Source: Bdellovibrionota bacterium
GTDB taxonomy: Bacteria > Bdellovibrionota > Bdellovibrionia > Bdellovibrionales > JAMPXM01
Assembly: GCA_963170185.1 (NCBI GenBank)
Contig: CAUJGS010000025.1
Span: forward strand, 22,350 to 86,349
Direction: 5' to 3'
Length of the DNA: 64,000 nucleotides
Shown here: piece by piece, positions 43,300 to 53,028 of the stretch
How the letters are laid out: each line of letters begins with the position of its first letter
Numbering within the stretch: the stretch's first letter is position 1
Position numbers and translations under genes: made by a program
The notes under the pieces: model-generated
Told to the model about the DNA's origin: nothing
Databases searched by the model: none
Seen by the model: the letters and a program-made list of their open reading frames with translations, nothing else

Positions 43300-44214
43300 A
43301 TTTCCGCCAATACTCCAAGAGGCATTCGATTTGCGCCTTCGCCAACAGGAACTTTCCATGTCGGCAACTTGCGCACGGCCTGGATTGCCGCGCGACTTTC
43401 GAAGCTCCTAAACGAACCGCTGATTATTCGTTTCGAAGACATCGACGGGCCACGAGTCGTCAAGGATGCCCAGACTTCGCAAACAAGCGATATGCGATCT
43501 TTAGGCATCGTAGCCGATCAGGTGGAGCTGCAAAGCACTCACCTCACCCGCCACAAAGAACTCTTCGAAAAAGCCCTGCGCGATGGGCGAATCTATGCTT
43601 GCGACTGTTCGCGCACAGAAGTGCGCGACGCGCTTCGCGGGATCGCCAGTGCGCCGCACACTCGTGAACCCGAGTATTCCGGCCACTGCCGGTCCTTGGC
43701 TCGAACGACGATGCCCTTGGCAAGTGATCGCTTACACAAACCTGTCGACTCGACTGCCTGGCGCTGGCGACACGAAGACGAATCCGGACGCTTTGATTCG
43801 ATCGTCGCACGCACGGATTTTAAAACTGGCGAGTTTCAACCCGGTTACCATTGGGCTTGTGCCGTAGACGACGCCGACGGCAACTACGCCTGGCTTGTGC
43901 GCGCCTGGGATTTGGCCTTAGCCGAAGAAACCCAATCGCGAATTCGCCAATGGGTAAGAAGCCTCTCCGGCTCCCTCGACACGACTCGTGTGTTCCACAC
44001 GGCTCTCATCACGCAAAACGACGGACACCGCCTCGAAAAGCGAACACCCGACGTCACACTCGCCGAGCTTCTTCCTCTCGGCTACACGCCAGAGAAACTG
44101 CTCGAGCTCTTCACAAGAAGCTTCGCCGCTAACCCAACAAGCCATCCCTCGGGTGAAGAAAAACGCACGCTGACACTTCTCGAGCTCGGGCTCCATATCG
44201 GAGCCCCCAGCTAA
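43300..44214 (+). CDS. gluQ: Glutamyl-Q tRNA(Asp) synthetase
   Basis: About 304 residues. It is a shortened glutamyl-tRNA synthetase catalytic domain: RFAPSPTGTFHVGNLRTAW (the HIGH-type motif) and RFEDIDGPR. The zinc site is C-x-C (YACDC) with Y-x3-C (YSGHC). GHRLEKR stands in the KMSKS position. There is no anticodon-binding domain, as expected for GluQ, which attaches glutamate to queuosine of tRNA(Asp). No ATG, GTG or TTG lies in a sensible place. The best start is ATT at 43300, 4 nt after GAGGG; in-frame ATGs lie only deep in the preceding gene. Confidence 0.88.
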   Translation: MSANTPRGIRFAPSPTGTFHVGNLRTAWIAARLSKLLNEPLIIRFEDIDGPRVVKDAQTSQTSDMRSLGIVADQVELQSTHLTRHKELFEKALRDGRIYACDCSRTEVRDALRGIASAPHTREPEYSGHCRSLARTTMPLASDRLHKPVDSTAWRWRHEDESGRFDSIVARTDFKTGEFQPGYHWACAVDDADGNYAWLVRAWDLALAEETQSRIRQWVRSLSGSLDTTRVFHTALITQNDGHRLEKRTPDVTLAELLPLGYTPEKLLELFTRSFAANPTSHPSGEEKRTLTLLELGLHIGAPS

Positions 44215-44223
44215 ATATCTTGA

Positions 44224-45207
44224 TTAGTTCTGTCGCAGCCACTCATCCAACGTCAGACGCTTGGACTTGATCGTTCCCGTTTGCCCACTCTTGGGATCAG
44301 GAATGTATCCGTACGCAGGAATTCCGCGCACCGTGTGCCATTCGTTCTTCTCACGAAAAGACGCCTGAAGCTGAGGCGAGTTGTCGATGTCAAAAATCGT
44401 GATTCCCAGTGGTCCCGGGAGACGAACGTGTCCCCACACCATCTGCTTGGCAACAAAGGTCGCCTGAAGATCAAATCGATCAAGAAGTTTCAAGAGTGCC
44501 TGAGGCGCATCGTAATGCTCCAGCCAACGACGATCGAACCAGCTCGTACACGCGCCCGCACAGCTCTCTTCCGCCAAAGTAAACTTCCGCGAATCAAAAT
44601 CTGGGCGAATCGGTTCACCCTTCGTCACCCCGGCGCCGCGACTGTGCTTAGCGATGATTTGATCGCGCTGACGAGCCTTGATGAAATCCAAAATGGCCTT
44701 TTGCTCGGCAGCTGGAATCGGAATGGTAATCTCGGTTAACGAACCACCATCGAACTTATCGGGACGAAACTCATTTGCCCGGCTGCGCAGATCATGAAAC
44801 TCGAAATAGAACTTCCCGACGCGCAAAGAAGCTGTTCCGGGGCTATCAGCGGGGTGTCCGTCAATAACAAGCCCTACGGTGTCTTTACCAACGCGGTTCA
44901 TCCACGCATCGAGCTTGTTCGATGGAACACCCGTGACAACAAACTCCCCACGATCCGCGAACCGACCTTTTGCTGTTTGTTTACCTTGAGGCGTCAACGA
45001 CCACTTTGTGACATACGCCGTGTTCTCTAGCCCCAAGCGCACAAGAGCGTTTACGTACTCGACTTTCAACTCGCGAAAATCGGTGTCACGAATTTCCACC
45101 GCTTCCACTGGACGAAACTGAGCTTCGCAGCGTGTGGTGGCTTCGGCCGCCTGAAAGGCCGCGACGAGAGCTAGAACAATTGCCGCAAAAAAGATTCTTA
45201 CCTTCAT
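44224..45207 (-). CDS. Exported protein of unknown function
   Basis: A 327-residue protein with a signal peptide (~1-24, ending AAEA). The mature N-terminus TTRCEAQFRP shares an RCEAxF motif with the C-terminus of the neighbouring large exported protein. Later a Cys pair (EESCAGACTSWFDRRW) could form a disulphide or metal site. The C-terminal third has ITIFDIDNSPQLQ and WHTVRGIPAYGYIP. The family is not recognised. It lies 12 nt downstream of the large gene, so they form one operon. Confidence 0.7.
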   Translation of the reverse strand: MKVRIFFAAIVLALVAAFQAAEATTRCEAQFRPVEAVEIRDTDFRELKVEYVNALVRLGLENTAYVTKWSLTPQGKQTAKGRFADRGEFVVTGVPSNKLDAWMNRVGKDTVGLVIDGHPADSPGTASLRVGKFYFEFHDLRSRANEFRPDKFDGGSLTEITIPIPAAEQKAILDFIKARQRDQIIAKHSRGAGVTKGEPIRPDFDSRKFTLAEESCAGACTSWFDRRWLEHYDAPQALLKLLDRFDLQATFVAKQMVWGHVRLPGPLGITIFDIDNSPQLQASFREKNEWHTVRGIPAYGYIPDPKSGQTGTIKSKRLTLDEWLRQN

Positions 45208-45219
45208 TTTCTACCCCTC

Positions 45220-47382
45220 TTAGTTTCCACCGACAGCAGTTGCCGGAACAAACATCGCTTCGCAACGGCCCGAGACCGAAAGCGATCGAAGTTTCGTCGC
45301 GCTAGGCGAGACAAACTCCAGTACGGCCGCCGAGGCACGCGCATCTCGACCCGTTTCACGCGCCGCCGATGTCGTCGCGCGAGCCGCTGGCGAACGCGCC
45401 ACCAAGGCCGAGCCAAGCTCTGGCGCCGCAAACGCATAGCGCCCAAGACGCTGTTCCGCACGACGCCCTTCAGCCGTGTTTGGTGCTTCGAGAAGCGCAA
45501 ATCCGATCACAGGGTCCGGTGTCGCCGCTGTCGTTTTTGGAGTACGCGCTTCGATGATCAAGGTTCCATCCACCAAGCGCATCAGCTGGAAGTATGCAGC
45601 CTGGGAAAGCGATCGGCGCAAAGGCGAAACTCGGCTCTCCGACTTCAAACGTTCCCACTCGGTCGCAAGCAATGACTGCAACCTTGTATTCTCGCGCTGG
45701 GCGAGAGCTTCCGGCCCGTCGGAGATCAGTGCGAGCTTCGTGCGCCATTCGCCGAGAATCTTGTTGAGGCCCTTATCCTGGCCAAAACCGAAGTCCGCTT
45801 CCGCAAGACGAATCCCCGTGATCTTCTCCGCTTCTTCCACGGCGATGCGGTCGAAGACGCGCTGAATGCCGTCTTTGTCGAGACGCGCACGTGGATCGAC
45901 TTCGTTAATTGCGCGCAAGAGATACGCTGCCAAAGTTTCAAAGCCGTTCACGTTGCGAATCAGCTTGTAGTACCAGCTACCAAGAAACGCGACGCCCTCT
46001 GCACCAAGCCCCAGAGCATTCGAGAACTTTCCCCATGTGAACGGATCTTGGAACGCCGCAAATCGTGCGAGTTTCCGATTCTGACGAACCGCAAGCTCCG
46101 TATCAAAACGGAAACCATCGTTGTCTTTGAACATGACTTCGCCAGTAGGAAGCCAACCGCCACTTACCTTTTTTAAACGATAGTAGAAGTTCTGCGTGTG
46201 AAGCTCGCCTGGCAGACCTTCAACCAGGCCCATGCCAAGATAGCTACGCAAAAGTGGGCGAACGATTCGCTCTTGCACGAAGTCCATCGGACGTTCTCCA
46301 GCAAGCGCCGCCATGTCCTTGATATTGAGCCCTTCCACGGCATTCTCCCCTGTATTTTGGAGAATGAAAGCCGGAATCCAACGATAACCACGCCCCGGGT
46401 TTAGCAGTTCAGGGTCGACTTCGCGGAAGATCGTCGACGCGATTTTTCCCTTCGGCTGCAAAGCCGCCGGCTCGAGCATGAACTGAACACCATAGCGCTT
46501 CATCTGCTCGCCAGGAACAGACTCAATCGCCTCGCTCATGATGATCGCACGACGAGCTTTTTTGTCGGTGTTGATCCGAACCGAACCGTCGATCTCCTTG
46601 TGAATAGAAACCTTCACCCAGTGTACTTCGCCTGGCTTCTCGGCATCCATGACGATCAACGAACGCGGGCTCGATGTCGTCATCGCATCATAGTGATAAA
46701 CGATCCCGTGACGCTCGATCAATTCCGCGTAGGCATTGACGTAGTTCGGGTGAACAAAGAAGCGAACATACTTACGTCCGCCTTTCTCAAACTCCACAAG
46801 CGACTTCGTATCGCCGCGCGCGTAGTCCGAAAGATGCGCGAACTCCATTTCCGAAACCGGAATCGGTATATACGGGACCTTGAAAGTCGTGAATTCCGCC
46901 GGTGCAAAAACGCCGAGGCTCTTTAAGTCGTTCGATGTGAGCGCGTGCAGGTTAGCTGCCTTTTCCAGATACATGACCTCGGCAAATGCTTTTGGCATGC
47001 GTTTCATCAAGCTCTCGCGCGCTTCGACATCCGTCGTGACAACCGTCGCCTCCGCATTGAGCGGACCTGACAAAACTTCGTGAGAACCGATACGGCCTTT
47101 GCGCGTCGGTGTTTCGCGCGTTTTGAAGTATCGAACTTCTACTTCGCGCTCAGGTGGCTTTTCCATTCCGACTGGCAAGAGCCAACGCAAGCCCGCGCGA
47201 TCCCGCACGAGATGCATACCCGGCGGAATTTCAACATCACCTGTTTTTGGAACTTGCCGTGGCTGTAGCTGATTCGAGCCAGATCGATCCGCTTCCGCGT
47301 TAACCGCTGGCGCCCCCGCCAACAGAAAGAAAACGACAATCGTGACAAATAAAAAGACCGCTAAGGTCGCGAGTCGTCGCAT
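45220..47382 (-). CDS. Large exported protein of unknown function
   Basis: 720 residues from ATG 47382; a longer frame to 47535 lacks a signal peptide. The signal peptide (~1-30) has core LAVFLFVTIVVFFLLAGAPA. The mature protein has a Val/Glu-rich region near residue 70, an inner region with AYAELIERHGIVYHYDAM, and helices such as FDRIAVEEAEKITGIRLAEA. The C-terminal ~100 residues are Ala/Arg/Ser-rich and end RCEAMFVPA. There is no known catalytic signature. The upstream 321 bp to the divergent gene at 47704 shows no structure that I can name. Confidence 0.7.
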   Translation of the reverse strand: MRRLATLAVFLFVTIVVFFLLAGAPAVNAEADRSGSNQLQPRQVPKTGDVEIPPGMHLVRDRAGLRWLLPVGMEKPPEREVEVRYFKTRETPTRKGRIGSHEVLSGPLNAEATVVTTDVEARESLMKRMPKAFAEVMYLEKAANLHALTSNDLKSLGVFAPAEFTTFKVPYIPIPVSEMEFAHLSDYARGDTKSLVEFEKGGRKYVRFFVHPNYVNAYAELIERHGIVYHYDAMTTSSPRSLIVMDAEKPGEVHWVKVSIHKEIDGSVRINTDKKARRAIIMSEAIESVPGEQMKRYGVQFMLEPAALQPKGKIASTIFREVDPELLNPGRGYRWIPAFILQNTGENAVEGLNIKDMAALAGERPMDFVQERIVRPLLRSYLGMGLVEGLPGELHTQNFYYRLKKVSGGWLPTGEVMFKDNDGFRFDTELAVRQNRKLARFAAFQDPFTWGKFSNALGLGAEGVAFLGSWYYKLIRNVNGFETLAAYLLRAINEVDPRARLDKDGIQRVFDRIAVEEAEKITGIRLAEADFGFGQDKGLNKILGEWRTKLALISDGPEALAQRENTRLQSLLATEWERLKSESRVSPLRRSLSQAAYFQLMRLVDGTLIIEARTPKTTAATPDPVIGFALLEAPNTAEGRRAEQRLGRYAFAAPELGSALVARSPAARATTSAARETGRDARASAAVLEFVSPSATKLRSLSVSGRCEAMFVPATAVGGN

Positions 47383-47703
47383 GCATCCCCCCCAGAACTG
47401 CAAGCAAACATTTCGTACGTAGCCGAGTTGCCGCTTTAACTTCCGACCGCGGAATGAGCGACCTCGTATCGACTGACTCGAGGCGCAATGTAAATATGTG
47501 GGCGATACATGAAGAAATGTTGGTGAAGATGACACGATCTCGAGTGTCTTTATTGAAAAGCTTCAAGAGTTGAGAGCCTCGCCAGTAATGCGTTGCACAA
47601 CAACGCGCGATAGAATCTCGCAAATTTCTCGATCGTTCTGCTAGCGTTGAATCACATTCGGAAATGCATCGGAACCACATAAATTTTCATAGCAGGAGTG
47701 TGC

Positions 47704-48324
47704 ATGATGAGACGTTTTAAAAAATCAAAAGCCATTTCTCTTCTCGCAGCGACGGCATCGCTGCTTGCTGGCTTTTCCGCCGCCGCAGCAACCGGTGGCT
47801 TCAAGAGCGGCAACAAATTCGAATACAAGTCAGCGGTCGGCGACGTTTCGGTTCACTGCCCACAAACGGGCGGCGGCTATCCTCCAGGCTCGCCTTCGGG
47901 GCCGACTTTCGCGCGCCATCGTTGCTACGGTTACGTCTTTAACCCAGGCGATCATGACTATTTCGTCGGACCAAAAACGAATGCCGACGAGGTCGAACTC
48001 GTGGCCGTTCGTGCCGATGGCAGCAACCGTTCCAAGAAATCGGAATACGATGGAGCAAAGGGGCAATCAAAAGAGAGCTTCAATCTCTGGATCGAAACTC
48101 TCTTCCAAAAGCCGCTTCTTAAAATGGGGCGCAACGATGTGACGTGGACGTTGAAGCGCGGTGGCCGAGCTGTGCAAACAGGGTCCTTCATCGCCGAAGT
48201 TTTCGACCGCGGCGATCTTCGCTGCCCGGCGGCCTCGGAAACTTCATGGGACCCTATGGACTGCCAAAACTCGGGCCGAATCTGCAGCGACTACTTCTTC
48301 CGTTACGGAAGCCAGTGTCGCTGA
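47704..48324 (+). CDS. Exported protein of unknown function, cysteine-rich
   Basis: 206 residues from ATG 47704 (AGGAG 6 nt upstream); a second ATG at 47707 is equally possible. The signal peptide ends ~30 (GFSAAAA). Five or more cysteines (SVHCPQTG, HRCYGYVF, DLRCPAA, MDCQNSG, GRICSDY, SQCR) suggest disulphides in the periplasm or outside. The centre is beta-rich. The family is not recognised. It converges on ctpA. Confidence 0.7.
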   Translation: MMRRFKKSKAISLLAATASLLAGFSAAAATGGFKSGNKFEYKSAVGDVSVHCPQTGGGYPPGSPSGPTFARHRCYGYVFNPGDHDYFVGPKTNADEVELVAVRADGSNRSKKSEYDGAKGQSKESFNLWIETLFQKPLLKMGRNDVTWTLKRGGRAVQTGSFIAEVFDRGDLRCPAASETSWDPMDCQNSGRICSDYFFRYGSQCR

Positions 48325-48354
48325 TCTGTTCAAACCAAAACGACAGCGCGACGC

Positions 48355-49797
48355 TTACTTCTTCGGTGTCGCGCTCGGCTCTGGCGTAGGCGCATCGGTC
48401 TTAGCCGCCGCCCCCGCGCCGCCGAATCTTTCCATGACTTTCCAAGCCTTCAGATAGTTGTAGGCCTGTGCCACCTGGAAATCCTCCTGCAGCAGTTTCT
48501 CGCGTGGCGAGAGATTGGTCTTCTTGGTTGAATCCTGCTTGAACCAAACCATGCTGTCGCCACCGGAGCTTGGCTTAGCTTCTTCCTTTTTCTTTTTCTC
48601 GTTATCGCTCAACAAATGACGACCGAGATCTTGTTCTCGGCGAACATCCCGGCGAATGATCGCTTTTTTAAACTGCTCGGGATCGACGTCCTCGACGATC
48701 ACATCCGGCTTAACGCCTTCCGACTGAATCGAGCGCCCACTTGGCGTGTAGTAGCGAGCCACCGTCAGCTTAAGACCCGACCCATCGCCAAGTTTTACAA
48801 CCGACTGCACACTGCCTTTTCCAAAGGTCTGCTGACCCATGATCAAAGCGCGCTTATTGTCTTGCAGCGCTCCCGCCAAGATTTCCGATGCACTTGCCGA
48901 GTACTCGTTCACCAAAACGACGACCGGAAAGTCATTATACGTGCCACCCTTTTTAGCGTAGATGACTTCTTTCTCTTTTTTGTTTCGTCCGATCGTGCTG
49001 ACGATGATTCCCTCTTCCAAAAAGAGATCGCTGATTTTAACAGCCTGATCCAGCAAACCACCCGGGTTTCGACGCAAGTCGATGACAAGACCACGAAGGT
49101 TTTTATGCTTCTTTGTGAGATCTTTAAGAGCTTTTTCGAAGTCCGTTGCCGAGTTTTCGATAAAGCTTGTAAGACGAATATAGCCGAACCCGTCTTCAAG
49201 ATCCGTCACCTTAACGGACTTCAACTTCACCGTACCGCGCGAAACGACGAACTCCTTTGGTTTATCAAAGCCCTCGCGGAAGATTCCCATACGAACTTTT
49301 GAGCCTTTTTTGCCACGCATTCGTTGAGCCGCCTCTGCCAAACTCAAACCTTTTGTCGACTCCCCATTGATCTCCACGATCTTATCCCCAGCTTGGATAC
49401 CCGCTTCCCAAGCCGGCGTATCTTCGATCGGAGAAATTACGGTCAGAACATCGTTCTGCAACGTGATCTCAATGCCAAGACCACCGAACTCTCCACTGGT
49501 TTCGCTTTCAAACTCTTTGTAGACCTCAGGTGGCAAGAAGTTCGTGTGAGGATCAAGCTCTTGCAACATACCTCGCACGCCACCGTAGATCAGTTTCGTC
49601 ATATCGACTTCTTCCACGTAATACTGCTGAACAAGGTTCAGCACTTTCGTGAAAATCTGCAAATCGGCATATCGCTCTTTCGCATAAGCCAATGTCCCTG
49701 AGGCGGTGAACGCTCCGAGGAGAAATCCCGATATTCCGATGGTCGTCAAAAAAGTCAGCGTGACGGCCGATCGTCCGAGTTTGTTTAATTTTGCCAT
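48355..49797 (-). CDS. ctpA: C-terminal processing protease (S41A)
   Basis: A 480-residue protein. The N-terminal anchor (~9-36) is followed by a PDZ domain (~100-190: GLGIEITLQNDVLTVISPIE, GDKIVEING). The S41 catalytic domain has Ser302 in EYSASASEIL and Lys327 in TFGKGSVQ, the Ser-Lys pair of the family. The C-terminal ~60 residues are polar and end in an Ala/Pro-rich tail. Ctp proteases trim periplasmic proteins, often peptidoglycan hydrolases. It overlaps the EnvC-like gene by 13 nt and is the last gene of the ftsE-ftsX-envC-ctpA operon. Confidence 0.96.
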   Translation of the reverse strand: MAKLNKLGRSAVTLTFLTTIGISGFLLGAFTASGTLAYAKERYADLQIFTKVLNLVQQYYVEEVDMTKLIYGGVRGMLQELDPHTNFLPPEVYKEFESETSGEFGGLGIEITLQNDVLTVISPIEDTPAWEAGIQAGDKIVEINGESTKGLSLAEAAQRMRGKKGSKVRMGIFREGFDKPKEFVVSRGTVKLKSVKVTDLEDGFGYIRLTSFIENSATDFEKALKDLTKKHKNLRGLVIDLRRNPGGLLDQAVKISDLFLEEGIIVSTIGRNKKEKEVIYAKKGGTYNDFPVVVLVNEYSASASEILAGALQDNKRALIMGQQTFGKGSVQSVVKLGDGSGLKLTVARYYTPSGRSIQSEGVKPDVIVEDVDPEQFKKAIIRRDVRREQDLGRHLLSDNEKKKKEEAKPSSGGDSMVWFKQDSTKKTNLSPREKLLQEDFQVAQAYNYLKAWKVMERFGGAGAAAKTDAPTPEPSATPKK

Positions 49798-50981
49798 TTG
49801 GATTCTCCCTGTTCAGCTACAGCCAGTTGCGATGTCTGGTTCTCTTTTGCTTTTCCGATTTGCGACAAGAGCGGACTCTGTTTTGAGATCCACCTTGCCG
49901 GATTCTCCGGTTCCGAGAAGTGACGAAATTCGAAGTACAAGTTCTTGCGCGCTTCCGCGAAACTCTCTCCTCGACGCACCTTCGTTCCGATTGCGTGCGA
50001 CATGGGCTCTATCCCGGAATAGATCGAATAGTAGTGATCCTCGTGATCCAAGATCACCGTATGACCATACCCGTCCAGGCTTCCGACAAAGACCACCGTG
50101 CCGTCATCGGTCGCAAGAACTGGCGTCGCCCGAGATCCTTCCGGCACCCGAATTCGCCAGCCTTTATGCGTGATCTTAAAGCGGAATCTTTCGTCCACAT
50201 GCAGGCCGAAATCGCGAACGATTTGCCCAGTCGCAACCGGCGACATCAGCGAGCCACGTTTTTCAAATATCGAAGGTCGAAGAAGTTGCGCCAGTTCCTG
50301 ATCTGCGGGCGCAACGGAGTGGCGCAGACGACGAATTTCAGAGATCCGCTTTCGCGTCTCTTGGTCGATCTGAGTTGCAAGCTGGCTCTTCGCTTGGTGT
50401 TCTTTGGCGAGCAGATTCTCTTGTCTTTGCACGCGTTTTTCCACCAAAAGAAGACGTTCGACTTGGCGTTTTAACTTGGTTCGCTGTTTTCCGAGGTCCG
50501 CCAAGTTTGTTCGATAAGAACGAATGAGATGAAAATCGCGGTCCGATATGATCTTCAAATTGCGCAATGCCGAGTCGAATTCAAACGCACTCTGTGACGA
50601 AAAGATGGCGCCAAAGTGGCGATCACCCGAAACTTTGTAAAGCGCCCGAAGTCGCACCTTCAAACTCGCTCGCTGCTTGGCAATCTGCGCCTCAAGACTC
50701 TGAATCGCACCCGCCACCGTCGCAACGGCGTCTTGGTTTTGAAGAAGCTCATCGGTTAGCCGGCCTTTATCCATCGAGATTTTCTTCATACGCTGGTTGA
50801 TGGCGTACAACGATCCAAGAAGTTTTCGCTTCTCCGCTTCAGACTCGTTTATCACTTCACGTGTCTCGCGAAGCTTCGAGGCCACATCCGAGCCATTCTC
50901 CGCAAACGCCGTCAAAGCGCCCGCCGACGACAGACATGTCGCGCTCAGAAATATGGCTGTAAGACGTCCGACCTGCTTCAA
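49785..50981 (-). CDS. envC: EnvC-like murein hydrolase activator (degenerate LytM)
   Basis: 398 residues from TTG 50981, with AAGGAG 7 nt upstream and a 4-nt overlap with ftsX. The signal peptide (~1-27, ending AFA) is followed by a long coiled coil (~30-225). A C-terminal LytM/M23 domain (~285-390) has VPEGSRATPVLATDDGTVVF and YGHTVILDHEDHYYSIYSGI. The zinc ligands of active M23 enzymes are absent: the HLHFE motif is YFEFR. It therefore fits EnvC, which activates amidases at the septum when FtsEX hydrolyses ATP. Confidence 0.92.
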   Translation of the reverse strand: MKQVGRLTAIFLSATCLSSAGALTAFAENGSDVASKLRETREVINESEAEKRKLLGSLYAINQRMKKISMDKGRLTDELLQNQDAVATVAGAIQSLEAQIAKQRASLKVRLRALYKVSGDRHFGAIFSSQSAFEFDSALRNLKIISDRDFHLIRSYRTNLADLGKQRTKLKRQVERLLLVEKRVQRQENLLAKEHQAKSQLATQIDQETRKRISEIRRLRHSVAPADQELAQLLRPSIFEKRGSLMSPVATGQIVRDFGLHVDERFRFKITHKGWRIRVPEGSRATPVLATDDGTVVFVGSLDGYGHTVILDHEDHYYSIYSGIEPMSHAIGTKVRRGESFAEARKNLYFEFRHFSEPENPARWISKQSPLLSQIGKAKENQTSQLAVAEQGESKWQN

Positions 50982-51922
50982 ACCAGATCTCCTTTTGCGG
51001 CAAGCTTTCTCGCAGCCGCCCAACCATCATTCATCGAACGAATCGTGAGCCAAGCCCCCGCGGCACCGATACCGGCAGAAAGGAGAACTAAGAAAGCCAT
51101 CTCCCAAATTTGAAAAAAGCGAAACTCGTTTGCGATTCGAGCGAACGCCAAACTCTTTTTCATCACGCCAAGCTGCCACGAAAAAACGGCGCCATTGGCC
51201 GCAATCGCCAAAGCCGTCGCGATTGCCGTCAAGACGGCTCCCTCGGCGATATAAGGGCGTCGAACAAAGTTCCGAGTCGCGCCGATCAGCTCAAGAATCT
51301 CGATCTCTTCGCGACGACCAGCAACCAGAGTTCGGATCGAATTACCTACGATCAATAACGCCCCAAGCATCAAGATGCCGCCTATGGCCAACCCAACCGC
51401 CTGAATGACATTGAGGAACGATGCATAGTTGCGAATCCAGCTCTGTCCATAGCTCACGTCTTCGACACCGTCGCGAGACTGAAGCTGTTTTGCCAGACGC
51501 TCGATCTGCGCCAGGCTCGCATCCGCCGAGCCTTCCGATTTCAGACGAATATTGAAACTCGCGGGAAACGGTGTCGCAAACTCCGGATCCGCCATCAAGT
51601 CCGGCGCGTAGCTCGCCATTTGTTCGCGAAACAGATCCGCGGCTTTTTCTTTCGAAATCAGCTCGACTTCCGCGACCTCCGGCATCTTCTCGATTTCGCT
51701 CTTCAGCTCTTGGGTCGCGATACTTGGAAGTCCCTCTTCCAGATAAACCGCCACCTGAATTTTTTCGCCCCAAACCGTCAACACACGTCGAAAGTTCATC
51801 GAAAGCGTGAGCATGAAGACCACGATCGCAAATGTCGCCGTGAGAACTCCCAAAGTCGCAAGCTGAGTCCCCGGATGATGACGCCAAGAACGTCCTATCA
51901 GTTCCGTTAAACGCGAAGCCAT
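50978..51922 (-). CDS. ftsX: FtsX, cell-division ABC transporter-like membrane subunit
   Basis: A 314-residue membrane protein with four spans, near ~22-44, ~180-200, ~225-250 and ~275-298. The large periplasmic loop between spans 1 and 2 (VAVYLEEGLPSIATQELKSE, KEKAADLFREQ) is the region that engages EnvC in other bacteria. Conserved RREEIEILELIGATRNFVRRPY lies in the cytoplasmic loop. It overlaps ftsE by 16 nt. FtsEX is a mechanotransmitter rather than a transporter. Confidence 0.96.
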   Translation of the reverse strand: MASRLTELIGRSWRHHPGTQLATLGVLTATFAIVVFMLTLSMNFRRVLTVWGEKIQVAVYLEEGLPSIATQELKSEIEKMPEVAEVELISKEKAADLFREQMASYAPDLMADPEFATPFPASFNIRLKSEGSADASLAQIERLAKQLQSRDGVEDVSYGQSWIRNYASFLNVIQAVGLAIGGILMLGALLIVGNSIRTLVAGRREEIEILELIGATRNFVRRPYIAEGAVLTAIATALAIAANGAVFSWQLGVMKKSLAFARIANEFRFFQIWEMAFLVLLSAGIGAAGAWLTIRSMNDGWAAARKLAAKGDLV

Positions 51923-52611
51923 TGATCCTCCGATTCCGTCTTCGCGCCACGAGTGATTGAACCCGCACGAATATTCACGACACGCTTTCCGGACTGTTGA
52001 ACCAATCCGTGATCATGAGTCGCAATGAACAAAGTCGTTCCCTGCGCATTGGCGCGTTCGAATAGAGCCATGATCTCTTGCGCCATTGCGGCGTCGAGAT
52101 TGCCCGTCGGCTCGTCCGCGATCAAAAGACCCGGCCGATGCACAATCGCTCGAGCGATCGCGACACGCTGCTGCTCGCCACCAGATAGCAGCTCCGGCAA
52201 GTCATCGCGCCGATTCGCAAGGCCTACCTGATCAAGACACTCATGCACACGACGTTCAATTCCGGCAGAGGACTCGCCCAGAACCTGAAGTGGCAGAGCG
52301 ACATTTTCAAAGATCGTGCGATCGCGCAGCAGTTTGAAGTCCTGAAACACAACCCCGATACGCCGACGAAACGCCGGCAGTTCGCTGGCCGTTAATTTTC
52401 CGATGTCATAACCAAGCACACTTGCAGCACCGGAACTCGGGCGATCAAACGCCGAGAGCAAACGAAACAGCGTGGTTTTACCCGCGCCGCTAGGCCCTGT
52501 AAGAAAAATGAATTCGCCTTTTTCGACTTCCAAAGAAACATCGCGCAGAGCGTGGCATTCGCGAAAGTTTGCGCCTCGATAGGTCTTATAGACATGAGAG
52601 AATGTGATCAT
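51907..52611 (-). CDS. ftsE: FtsE, cell-division ATPase
   Basis: A 234-residue ABC ATPase: Walker A GPSGAGKTT, Q-loop VVFQDFKLL, signature LLSGGEQQRVAIARA, Walker B LLIADEPTGNLD and the switch histidine in IATHDHG. It powers FtsX to activate the EnvC-like protein. A Shine-Dalgarno AGGAGA lies directly against the ATG, an unusually short spacing. It is the first gene of the four-gene operon. Confidence 0.97.
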   Translation of the reverse strand: MITFSHVYKTYRGANFRECHALRDVSLEVEKGEFIFLTGPSGAGKTTLFRLLSAFDRPSSGAASVLGYDIGKLTASELPAFRRRIGVVFQDFKLLRDRTIFENVALPLQVLGESSAGIERRVHECLDQVGLANRRDDLPELLSGGEQQRVAIARAIVHRPGLLIADEPTGNLDAAMAQEIMALFERANAQGTTLFIATHDHGLVQQSGKRVVNIRAGSITRGAKTESEDQWLRV

Positions 52612-52692
52612 TCTCCTAGCGTAGCGAATTACGCCTCAAAGTGGCTCGCGCCGTACGTCTAGATTGCAGAACCTTGCGTGGAAACCAGACGT

Positions 52693-52962
52693 TTAGACAA
52701 TCCCGAGCTGGCGCAGGACGCGCTCATGCTGATCTCGCATGGCATCTTGCAAAGCTTCCGACATGGCCTCGCGATTACGCAATAACACGAAAGCATTGCG
52801 ATGGCGCAGGACTTCGGAATAGGGGGTTTTGATCGAATCGATCACCGCTCCACTGCGAAAAACTCGCGTCACCAGCCATGGGTTTTCAAACCCCCAGTCC
52901 TCGGTCTGGACGTGATAGGCGACCCCTGCCAGCGAAATGTCCGAATTGAAGCCCTTCTCCAT
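52693..52962 (-). CDS. Small conserved-looking protein upstream of ftsE
   Basis: 89 residues from ATG 52962. A longer open frame on this strand runs through the opposite metalloprotease gene and is rejected. It has GFNSDISLAGVAYHVQTEDW, GFENPWLVTRVFRSGAVIDS, then TPYSEVL and a helical end (AMRDQHERVLRQLG). The compact beta-strand pattern followed by a helix looks like a real domain. The family is not recognised. It is 81 nt upstream of ftsE on the same strand, and may belong to that operon. Confidence 0.65.
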   Translation of the reverse strand: MEKGFNSDISLAGVAYHVQTEDWGFENPWLVTRVFRSGAVIDSIKTPYSEVLRHRNAFVLLRNREAMSEALQDAMRDQHERVLRQLGIV

Positions 52963-53028
52963 GGGAATAGCTAAGCGGCCCCGTCCAGTCTGGTCAATCA
53001 CTAGGAAGATTTTGCCGATGAGAATTCG

